From contig JANQNU010000015.1 in the NCBI GenBank assembly GCA_028279405.1, forward strand, positions 32,735 to 96,734: DNA of 64,000 bases, given 5' to 3'. Positions 7,901 to 14,385 of the stretch are shown here, piece by piece. The notes under the pieces were generated by a model. The model had not been told where the DNA came from. It saw only the letters and a program-made list of their open reading frames with translations, and ran no database searches. Numbering within the stretch: position 1 is the first letter of the stretch; each line of letters starts with the position of its first letter. The position numbers were made by a program, and so were the translations under genes. The DNA is from Phycisphaerae bacterium (lineage in GTDB: Bacteria > Planctomycetota > Phycisphaerae > UBA1845 > Fen-1342).

Positions 7901-10900
7901 ACGGCATCGACATCATCTTCGGTGGAACCGGCGACGACCAGGTCTACAGCGGTAGCGGCGGATTGGTCGACTTCGGCGGTACCGTCCAGTTCACCTTCGG
8001 TGCGCTGATCTTCGGTAACCCGGGCAACGACACGCTGATCGCGGACTATCTGGTACCCACCGTGCCCGAAGAAGGCATCGACCTGATCTTCGGCGCCGCC
8101 GGCGACGACATCATCAACGGCGGACCGGGCTCGACCATTCAGATTGGTACCTCGCCGAACCAGGTGCTCATCGACTTCGGTGGTTTGCTCTTCGGCGGTG
8201 TCGATAACGATACCATCGACGGTGGCGACGACATGGACCTCGTCTTCTGCGGCCGTGGTGACGATACCGCGCGGACCTTCGACGGGATCGATCTGGCGTT
8301 CGGCAGTCCGGGCGAAGATAACATCATCGGTGAAGATGGTGGGCAGATCATCATTCCCATCATGGGCGTGCCGACCCCCATTCCGCTCGGAAACATCTTC
8401 TTCGGCGGAGATGATAACGACAGGATCACAAGCGAAGGCCGACTGCTGATCGATATCGATCTGCTCTTCGGGAACGAATGCGACGACATCATTCGCGCCG
8501 GAAGCGGACTGCTCGATCTCAACTTCGGCAACCGCGGCAACGATACGATCTTTGGTGAGGAGTCGTTCGACCTGACGTTCGGCAATCGTGGCGATGACAC
8601 GATCGACGCCGGACCCGGAATCTTCGACCTCACGTTCGGCAACCGCGGCGACGATACTATCCGCGGCAACAACGGCCCCGACCTGATCTTCGGCAACAGC
8701 GGCGCCGACGACATCGACGGCGGAAACGGACTGATCGATCTGCTCTTCGGCAACACCGAGCCGGACATCATTCGCGGCGGGGCCGGATTGAACATCATGT
8801 TCGGCAACCGCGGCGGCGACCTGATCATCGGCGGCGGCGGGCTCGACATCGCGTTCGGCAATCGCGGCAACGACGACATCGATGGCGGTCCGGGGCTCGA
8901 TATCCTCTTCGGCAACCGCGATAACGACGTCGTCAACGGTAACGACGGCCTCGACCTCGTTTTTGGTAATCGCGGCAACGATGACGTCCTTGGCGGAAAC
9001 GGGCTCGACCTGCTGTTCGGTGGCGACAACGATGACTGGCTCTTCGGTCAGAACGATCTCGACCTGATGTTCGGTGGCGCCGGTGCCGACAAGCTCTTCG
9101 GCGGGCCGGGCACGGGGCTGTTCTTCGGTGGCAGCGGAAACGACATCCTGATCGGTGACACCGCCCTCGACCTGCTCTTCGGCGGTCGCAACAACGACTG
9201 GATCGCCGCCGGCGGTGGTACCGACATCGCGTTTGGTAACCGGGACAACGATACCATCTCCGGCCAGGGCGGAACCGACTTCCTCTTCGGTAACCGTGGC
9301 AACGATGATATCGACGGCGGACCGGGGCGTGACTTCGTGTTCGGCAATCGCGGTGAAGACCGCTTGCTGAGCAACACCGGTCGCGACTTCATGTTCGGCA
9401 ACCGCGACAACGACTTCCTCAGGAGCGGTTCCGACGGGAGTGAGCGCGACTACCTCTTCGGCAACCGTCACGACGATATCCTGCACGGCTGCAACAACGA
9501 CGACAAGCTCTACGGCGGCCTGGGCAGTGATACCAAGGATCAGGACAACTGCGCCAACTTCACTTTCGCCGGTCCGGGGAACTGTGCCTCGATCAGCGGA
9601 ACGGTGCGGCAGGACATCGACGGAAACGGCAGTGGCGACGTGGGGATGCCCGGCGTTACCGTCTACCTCGACTTGAACAACAACGGTGTTCTCAATGGCG
9701 GTGAGCCCACCACGGTCACCATCAACGATAACCCCGATACCCACGAGGACGAGGCCGGCTTCTACCAGTTCACGAACCTGGCGCCGGGCAATTACGTCGT
9801 CCGGCAGGTTGTACCGGTCGGATTGGTGCAGACGTCGCCGGCGGGCGGTCATAGCGTGGGTCTCGGTAACTTCACGCGCGCCACCGGTCGCGACTTCGTC
9901 AACTTCGACAACTGCACGCCGGTGGAAAACGCTGCGGGAATTCTCTCGTGCGAGATGTGCGAGTGCCAGCAGGGCTTTGAGCCGGTGCTCGTCGAAGTCA
10001 TCGAGATGCGCTGCCCGGACGGTTCGCCGTGCCAGAGCGACGGTGAGTGCAGTTGTGGCGGTTGCGTGCCGATGGTCGTCGATCGGCGTTGCGAGTGCCG
10101 ACCCATTCAGGGTGGTGCTTGCTCGCATGGTGAACCGGCGTACGTCGGTCAAGGCGGGATCATCCCGGACAGCACCGGCGGCCCTGGCGTTCCGTTGACG
10201 ACGGCGATTTCCGTACCGGACAGTTTCCTGATCACGCACGTCAGCGTGTCGCTGAACGGTCTGGATCATACGCGGGTCGGCGACCTGTCGGCGGTTGTCA
10301 CGAGCCCGATGGGGACCAATGCGACGCTCTTCTTCCGGGTCGGTCGTTTCGGCAGCGGAACGGGTGACACGAGTGCGTATTGCGGTGTCTACGGATTCGA
10401 CACGCGCAGCATGCGTGATCTGTGGGCGGAAGCGCAAAGTACGCTGGCCGACCTGTGCGTCGCGTCGGATTGTTACTTCCCGACCGATCCGGACTCGGCG
10501 CAGCCGAACAATTCGCTGGCGGCCTTTAACGGTGAGAACGCCAATGGCAAGTGGGTCCTGCGAATTGTTGACCACGCGCGGCTGTTTGATGGCGCGCTGC
10601 AAAGCTGGACCCTCAACTTCAATGGTGTCTTGCTCGAGCCGGAAGGCGCAGCCGTGCCGCGCAAGGTGACGGTGATGTTGTCAAGCGGTTCAGATGATGA
10701 GGTTCCGGGCCCTGTCGAGGTGATCCCCGACGCGGAAGGACTCGCACCTGACACGACTTCGTCGCTCGAGGGTGCGGTTGAGGATCCCGTTCCGGCGCAG
10801 GTGGAGCCGTTGATCGATCTGGGTGCGGGACCGCCGAACGATCCGTTGCGGGCGAACGAGGTCCGACGGAATCGGTATGTGGCCTTCGTTCCGAACAACG

Positions 10901-11679
10901 AGCGGGTCGTGGCGTTCTCGATTCTGATTCCGCCGTGCCGGACGGCGTGGATCGACCGGCCGCAACTGTTGTCGTATAACGGCCGCGACTTCGCGTGGGT
11001 CGCGAATGTCGTCGACAACCCGGTTTACCGCGTATGGACCGAGGAGGTGGTGCACGTGCGCGGTTGCGTGATCATTCCGGAGCGTGATTACCGGATCGCG
11101 GCGGTCGACCGTGCGGCACGGTTCAGCAATGACTTGACGGTCGCGACGGTGACGCCGTGGGGTGATGTCGCAGGTCCGCAGAACGGCGGGGTGTTCTCGC
11201 CGCCGGACGGTGTCGTGAACCAGTTGGACATTCGCGCGATTCGTGCCGCGATCAACGGCGACCCCAACGCGCCGCCGGTGATGTGGGTCGATCTGGCGCC
11301 GATTTCGCCGGACTATGTGCCGGATCAGCAGGATCTGCAGGCTGTGCAGAGCGCGCTGTCCGGGATCGCGTATCCGCCGGATGAGTTCGGAATCCGGGAT
11401 ATCGTGCAGTGCAACCTTGCCGACGTGTGTAACGCGACGTGCGGCGACTCGAACTGCGATGGCGTGGTGACGGTCGGCGACATCAACTTCTTCGTGTCTG
11501 CGGTCGTGCAAGGCGAGCCCGCGTGGTCGGCGTTGTTCCCTGGCGAGGATCCGCCGTGCGACTTCGTGTGTGCCAACGATACCAACGGCGATGGCCTGGT
11601 GTCGGTCGGCGACATTAACGCGTTCGTGGCTGCGGTTGTGTCTGGCGTGCCGTGCGGCTTCGACCCGACGGTTCCGTAG
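4945..11679 (+). CDS. Giant exported multidomain protein: RTX-like repeats, SdrD-B-like domain, P domain, dockerin
   Basis: 2244 residues; AAGGAG precedes ATG 4945. Residues 1-30 form a signal peptide ending near APVMC, perhaps an atypical lipobox. Residues ~245-565 are helical, Ala/Asp-rich and Met-containing. Residues ~585-1535 are a long run of glycine/aspartate nonapeptides in two alternating forms, DxLFGNRGN and DDIxGGxGL: an RTX-type calcium-binding beta-roll with FGN(R/D)xND replacing many GGxGxD units. Eight short hydrophobic inserts break the first half. Residues ~1549-1630 resemble an SdrD-B/CNA-B domain (SGTVRQDIDGNGSGD, GFYQFTNLAPGNYVV). Residues ~1660-1727 are Cys-rich. Residues ~1730-1895 resemble a proprotein-convertase P domain (ENANGKWVLRIVD). 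Then comes a PWGDVAGP...PPDGVVN segment. Residues ~2162-2238 hold two dockerin EF-hand-like loops (GDSNCDGVVTVGDIN, NDTNGDGLVSVGDIN). Likely extracellular or surface structural protein; no type I exporter is nearby. Confidence 0.85.
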   Translation: MSHLSIRVRRWSILIFGATFGMAPVMCTPMPGNVAENADDTSERSSAPVNPTYKPRGATDDGAQASNDVSRETALLDVADDPGAAGTLNGIDAGAGCAIGSGSAVSAGFERGMSVRERFEYIHAQIEPGIETGVSAFIDANDILQVSGTAGSDSIGLRLQAGNPSIIEVRVPFTGTGSVTPFFVSDIVAINVNTGLGADFVVLDDSQGEVGTLVPTTIDTGGELDVVVGRTGSLTVDDVLDLLDIAQTAGDLADDANAIHLLAGSIQVTTGGGNLIDNAALLVDQARTSFVEPGANYISDVNDQLIQIGAQRVIDIRDQLIAAATDLTQDAHFDLSEPGQQLMNDAENQLMADAQALADDAQNNLEASATLLIDRASQEFADTEAMMFMQTVEDLTNQIVALADMCPDEPDEPPKAILFCPEPTAQELVDCLETEIKRFACLAELCEFEADGVANLGDDVVADGEALDALGGDIILHGDSMVADAEAFVITANNLLAMSELFVAQLEMELGSTADAFDTRADTDFIGPGAALETQAATDVVALASTLEADASQLEQDAEQIVQMISAILSDPIVVGGGGACAGIITTNTIIGGSGADVLLGTTANDRIEGQDGLDLLIGAPGDDILIGGPGVDIIFGGPGTNDIQGGDALDILIGGNDVDCIAGEAGLDLLFGREGDDELDGGLDIDLLIAGPGDDTGDGNDGIDVIFGGPGNDDMRGGNCIDVVFGGDGDDTVVGNAGQLLSIGTVSLDLGDVLFGGIGDDDMFGDEDDGTGDGIDVMFGQDGMDEMFGGNGGDFTAGSFTLKIGNVMFGGAGNDTIDSRDGICVLFGGTEDDTITAGIGDTISFSSGSFMLEFGDIIFGNPGNDTINGDDPGGTERDIDLIFAGTGDDVVNAFDGGNITIGSFQLMLGNLVFGRDGDDNITAEDGIDLIFGGNDNDTIQAGDGAIITVSSGSFMINFGDLLFGGTGNDVIHGDAPADPGDGMDDGIDIIFGGTGDDQVYSGSGGLVDFGGTVQFTFGALIFGNPGNDTLIADYLVPTVPEEGIDLIFGAAGDDIINGGPGSTIQIGTSPNQVLIDFGGLLFGGVDNDTIDGGDDMDLVFCGRGDDTARTFDGIDLAFGSPGEDNIIGEDGGQIIIPIMGVPTPIPLGNIFFGGDDNDRITSEGRLLIDIDLLFGNECDDIIRAGSGLLDLNFGNRGNDTIFGEESFDLTFGNRGDDTIDAGPGIFDLTFGNRGDDTIRGNNGPDLIFGNSGADDIDGGNGLIDLLFGNTEPDIIRGGAGLNIMFGNRGGDLIIGGGGLDIAFGNRGNDDIDGGPGLDILFGNRDNDVVNGNDGLDLVFGNRGNDDVLGGNGLDLLFGGDNDDWLFGQNDLDLMFGGAGADKLFGGPGTGLFFGGSGNDILIGDTALDLLFGGRNNDWIAAGGGTDIAFGNRDNDTISGQGGTDFLFGNRGNDDIDGGPGRDFVFGNRGEDRLLSNTGRDFMFGNRDNDFLRSGSDGSERDYLFGNRHDDILHGCNNDDKLYGGLGSDTKDQDNCANFTFAGPGNCASISGTVRQDIDGNGSGDVGMPGVTVYLDLNNNGVLNGGEPTTVTINDNPDTHEDEAGFYQFTNLAPGNYVVRQVVPVGLVQTSPAGGHSVGLGNFTRATGRDFVNFDNCTPVENAAGILSCEMCECQQGFEPVLVEVIEMRCPDGSPCQSDGECSCGGCVPMVVDRRCECRPIQGGACSHGEPAYVGQGGIIPDSTGGPGVPLTTAISVPDSFLITHVSVSLNGLDHTRVGDLSAVVTSPMGTNATLFFRVGRFGSGTGDTSAYCGVYGFDTRSMRDLWAEAQSTLADLCVASDCYFPTDPDSAQPNNSLAAFNGENANGKWVLRIVDHARLFDGALQSWTLNFNGVLLEPEGAAVPRKVTVMLSSGSDDEVPGPVEVIPDAEGLAPDTTSSLEGAVEDPVPAQVEPLIDLGAGPPNDPLRANEVRRNRYVAFVPNNERVVAFSILIPPCRTAWIDRPQLLSYNGRDFAWVANVVDNPVYRVWTEEVVHVRGCVIIPERDYRIAAVDRAARFSNDLTVATVTPWGDVAGPQNGGVFSPPDGVVNQLDIRAIRAAINGDPNAPPVMWVDLAPISPDYVPDQQDLQAVQSALSGIAYPPDEFGIRDIVQCNLADVCNATCGDSNCDGVVTVGDINFFVSAVVQGEPAWSALFPGEDPPCDFVCANDTNGDGLVSVGDINAFVAAVVSGVPCGFDPTVP

Positions 11680-12066
11680 TCTTAGCCGATGCTTTGAAAG
11701 GTGTGGGTGCCCCGGGGTTTCGGCCCTGGGGGGCTCATCGGCTTGGCGAGCATAACGAGTCCCCTACCCCGAAGGGGTGGGGCACCCTCGCCGATCACAG
11801 CGCGGGCCCGGCATGGAGGTCCGCACAGACACGGCATTGGTGCCTTACCCCATCTTGGGGTGGGGGACGGAAAGGAATGGTTGGTCAGTCCCCCATCCCT
11901 AGAAGGGATGGGGCATCATGCGCCCCGTGATCCCCTTGCTTGCGCGCGCGGCTCGTTGTGTTCGATACTTGGTGGGTCGGTCCGGAGCCAGTGGTGTCAA
12001 TGCGAGCCGCGAGCGCAAGCGAGCGGTCCATGGCGGGCGAGACGCTCGTCCCACCCTGTAACGCGG
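11680..12066. repeat. Intergenic gap made of hairpin repeats
   Basis: No gene seen. In order: a GCCCCGGGG/CCCTGGGGGGC hairpin at about 11709-11735, which could end transcription of the giant gene although no T-run follows; CCCCTACCCC/GGGGTGGGG at 11761-11782; CCCCATCTTGGGGTGGGGG near 11848-11867; CCCCATCCCT/AGGGATGGGG at 11891-11913; and a GAGCGCAAGCGA-family inverted pair at 11932-11955 and 12003-12026. Near the end, GGCGGGCGAGACGCTCGTCC resembles the reverse complement of the element at 813 and 942. Confidence 0.7.
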
Positions 12067-12270
12067 CTAGTCGTCGTATTCGTCGTCGTCATCGTCTTCG
12101 AGGTCGTCCTCGTCGTCGCTTTCTGCGGCTCGTTCGCGGACGCGGGCGAGCAGATTGCCATACTCGGTCATCATGTTCGTGGTGACTTCGGTCATCGACC
12201 CGGTGCCATGGAGCAGTAGCAGGGCACCGACGAAGGCAGTAAAGAGAATGATGGCGATCGTAGGCGTCAT
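12067..12270 (-). CDS. Small single-pass membrane protein with an acidic C-terminal tail
   Basis: 67 residues from the ATG at 12270, which starts MTPTIAIILFTAFVGALLLL; an upstream in-frame ATG at 12321 would add 17 unlikely residues. One transmembrane segment (residues ~4-20) precedes a short helix (MTEVTTNMMTEYGNLLARVRERAAE) and a tail of about 17 residues that is almost all Asp and Glu. The layout (N-terminal anchor plus polyacidic cytosolic tail) is coherent and the frame is compositionally protein-like. No family is recognised and the Shine-Dalgarno is poor. It lies divergent to apt, with about 310 bases between. Confidence 0.5.
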   Translation of the reverse strand: MTPTIAIILFTAFVGALLLLHGTGSMTEVTTNMMTEYGNLLARVRERAAESDDEDDLEDDDDDEYDD

Positions 12271-12580
12271 GGGCGGATTCCGGTGGCGGTTGGCCGGGTT
12301 CGGGCGGAATCCGTTCCGCAAGACTCTCCAGGGGACAGGGCGGCAAGTTATCGCGGAGTGCTATCGGTTTGATGGGTCTGCGGTTTGAGTAGCCGGTGCT
12401 ATTCGGCCGCGGGCGGGTCGGAGGGGGGAGTTGTGGGGCCAATAATCACCACAACTGGTTGCGGTTCGGCGGGGGCTGGACTACGATGGACGTTCTGCAG
12501 AAGGTCGAAATTGGCGGCGAGGACCGCGCGCCGGCATCAGGTGCGCAACAAACTGCGGCATTCCAGATAAAGGACGGTAC
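12271..12580. promoter_or_regulatory. Divergent intergenic region before apt: inverted repeat and candidate promoter
   Basis: AGTTGTGG (12429-12436) and CCACAACT (12449-12456) form a perfect 8-base inverted repeat with a 12-base spacer. Directly after it, TTGCGG (12459-12464) and TACGAT (12482-12487) are 17 bases apart, a moderate sigma70-type match oriented toward apt. The palindrome abuts the -35 and could be an operator. The remainder (12271-12420) shows no feature I can name. Confidence 0.35.
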
Positions 12581-13147
12581 GTGTCAGGAACGATTACGCG
12601 GCCCGGCGCTGCGGACCCAGCGACAGCGCATGCGGGCGACCTCCCGCGCTTCATTCGCGACATTCCGGACTTCCCGAAGCCGGGAATTGTTTTCAAGGAC
12701 ATCACCCCGCTGCTCGCGGACGCCTCGGCGCTGGCCCTCGCGGTTGAGCTGATGGTGCAGCCGTTTCGACGGCGCGGCATCGATATCGTTGCCGGTGCGG
12801 AGTCGCGCGGGTTCATCTTCGGCACCGCGGCCGCGAAGGCGTTGTCGGTGGGGTTCGTTCCAATCCGGAAGCCGGGGAAGCTCCCGTCGGAGACGCGCCG
12901 GCACGAATATGCCCTGGAGTATGGGACGGACGCGCTGGAGATTCATGCGGACGCGCTGGGCCCGGGCAACACTGTTTTGTTGGTCGATGATGTGCTGGCT
13001 ACGGGTGGTACGATGTCGGCATGTTGCGAGTTGATTACGGGGCTGGGTGCTCGTCTCGAGGCGATCGCGGTGCTCATCGAGTTATCAGACCTTGGCGGGC
13101 GTTCAAAATTGCCGGCGTGTCCGGTTCACAGCGTCGTCCGGTATTAA
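12581..13147 (+). CDS. apt: Adenine phosphoribosyltransferase
   Basis: 188 residues, from a GTG start preceded by AAGGACGG. The type I phosphoribosyltransferase signature is complete: IRDIPDFPKPGIVFKDITPLL at residues ~25-45 (APRT hallmark), VAGAESRGFIFG for the adenine and phosphate side, IRKPGKLPSETRRHEYALEYG as the flexible hood, and VLLVDDVLATGGTM as the PRPP-binding motif. Reaction: adenine + PRPP to AMP + PPi, cytosolic purine salvage. The N-terminal ~20 residues are an extension beyond the usual start. It stands alone, with a candidate promoter and palindrome upstream. The lipoprotein cluster starts about 170 bases later. Confidence 0.95.
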   Translation: MSGTITRPGAADPATAHAGDLPRFIRDIPDFPKPGIVFKDITPLLADASALALAVELMVQPFRRRGIDIVAGAESRGFIFGTAAAKALSVGFVPIRKPGKLPSETRRHEYALEYGTDALEIHADALGPGNTVLLVDDVLATGGTMSACCELITGLGARLEAIAVLIELSDLGGRSKLPACPVHSVVRY

Positions 13148-13316
13148 GTGACGCGGGTGGCGCCGGGCCATATAACTTGCGATGGATGCAGGTGTTAGGC
13201 AATTTTTTCGGCGCCAGGGCGGCGAGACACTGTTGTAGAGTTGAACGCGTCGGAACAATAGGTTGTGAACGGGAGCAAAGCCGTTGCGGGCGCGGCTCCA
13301 TGGCAAGGAGAGTCGG

Positions 13317-13832
13317 ATGCGGGTTGTATCGGCTTATCGATGGCTGGCGTTGGCGGCGTTGATGACGACGTCTGGGGGCTGCACGATTCCCCTGGACCTG
13401 TTCAATCCGGCGCTGTTCGGGCAACTCGGCTTGGACCCGAACACTCTTCGTCCGCCGACCGGGAGCCTGATCGTGTTCTTCGAGAACAATACGGAGCTGC
13501 CCGTGGCCTTTTTCGCGTACGAGTCGGTGAACCCGGCTGATCTGACGCAGGACACGCGCAACTTTGTTGTGCAGGTCGATCCGAACGAGTCGCGCAACGA
13601 GGTGCTGGAGTGTCCGGTACAGTTGATCTCGCTGGGGACGGTCGACCAGGAAGGCGGCGTGGGCACTGTCGGTGCTACTGTGCTGACCGACGGCGGTCAG
13701 ATGGATGTTGAGTATACGGGGGTCGCGTTGGAGTCGGGTGTAACGTATCGATGCGGCGACGTCATTGCGGTCAGTCTGAATGACGCGGGCGGTGTTTTTA
13801 CCTTGGCTGTTCGGATTCTGCCGGGTCGCTAG
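13317..13832 (+). CDS. Small lipoprotein-like exported protein, paralogue 1 of the secreted cluster
   Basis: 171 residues from ATG 13317, preceded by AAGGAGAG; the longer frame from 13284 lacks a ribosome-binding site. MRVVSAYRWLALAALMTTSGGC is a signal peptide with a lipobox-like end (TSGGC), so the mature protein may start at lipidated Cys22. After it, TIPLDLFNPALFGQLGL is followed by an all-beta domain with FFENNTELPVAFFAYE, VLECPVQLISLGTV and GVTYRCGDVIAVSLN. Two Cys (in ECPV and RCGD) are conserved in the next protein and could form a disulphide. First gene of a run of five exported-protein genes; 16 bases separate it from its paralogue. Function unknown. Confidence 0.7.
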   Translation: MRVVSAYRWLALAALMTTSGGCTIPLDLFNPALFGQLGLDPNTLRPPTGSLIVFFENNTELPVAFFAYESVNPADLTQDTRNFVVQVDPNESRNEVLECPVQLISLGTVDQEGGVGTVGATVLTDGGQMDVEYTGVALESGVTYRCGDVIAVSLNDAGGVFTLAVRILPGR

Positions 13833-13848
13833 CGAGGAGAGACGCGAG

Positions 13849-14382
13849 ATGGAAGTTCGACGTCTGTCGTTTGGGTTCGTGCTGGCCGCGTCGCTCGGCC
13901 TGTGCGGCGGCTGTTTCAACCCGCTTTCGATCTTCGACGAGAACTTTCTGTCGACGGTCGGGCTTGGTGGCTCGCAGGCGGCGACGTTGCCCGGCGATGC
14001 GCCGGCGATCCTGGTCGGTGTGGAGAACCGCACCGGCGAGCAGATCGAGGCAACGGTCAGTTTCCGGGACGCGTCGGGCAGCTTCGACACCTTCACGGCG
14101 ACTGTCGCTCCCGGGGACAAGACGGCGCAGGCGGTGCTTTGCCCGGTCAACGAGATTACGCTCGGAGACATCGGCGATCTTGCCAGTACGGGCGTGATTG
14201 TCCGTTTGGGGAACGGCACGCAGGCGGATCCGTTCATCGAGGTCGAACCGTTCGGAATTCTGCTGAAGACCGGCGTGAACTATGATTGCGGCGATTCTCT
14301 CACCTTTACTGTCTCGCCTTCGTCGGAGACGCGTTCGGGGTTCCGGACGTTCGTCTTCGTTCAGCGAGCACCGGAGCAATAA
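13849..14382 (+). CDS. Small lipoprotein-like exported protein, paralogue 2 of the secreted cluster
   Basis: 177 residues from ATG 13849, with GAGGAGAG 8 bases upstream. The signal peptide MEVRRLSFGFVLAASLGL is followed by CGGC, a lipoprotein-like site. NPLSIFDENFLSTVGLGG matches the NPALFGQLGL block of the previous protein. The domain has VGVENRTGEQIEATVSF, VLCPVNEITLGDIGDL and GVNYDCGDSLTFTV in the same order as the paralogue, including both Cys. Probably a tandem duplication. It is 3 bases from the FG-GAP lipoprotein start, so the genes are co-transcribed. Role unknown; an outer-membrane or cell-surface accessory protein is plausible. Confidence 0.7.
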   Translation: MEVRRLSFGFVLAASLGLCGGCFNPLSIFDENFLSTVGLGGSQAATLPGDAPAILVGVENRTGEQIEATVSFRDASGSFDTFTATVAPGDKTAQAVLCPVNEITLGDIGDLASTGVIVRLGNGTQADPFIEVEPFGILLKTGVNYDCGDSLTFTVSPSSETRSGFRTFVFVQRAPEQ

Positions 14383-14385
14383 AGC

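Noticed and set aside
6370..10602. A 1410-codon open frame on the minus strand opposite the giant protein
   Set aside because: It is an artefact of the strongly biased codons of the Gly/Asp/Asn repeats on the plus strand. It has no ribosome-binding site, its predicted protein is a monotonous VVVAAEDQV-type string mirroring the repeat, and the plus strand has signal, domains and dockerin.
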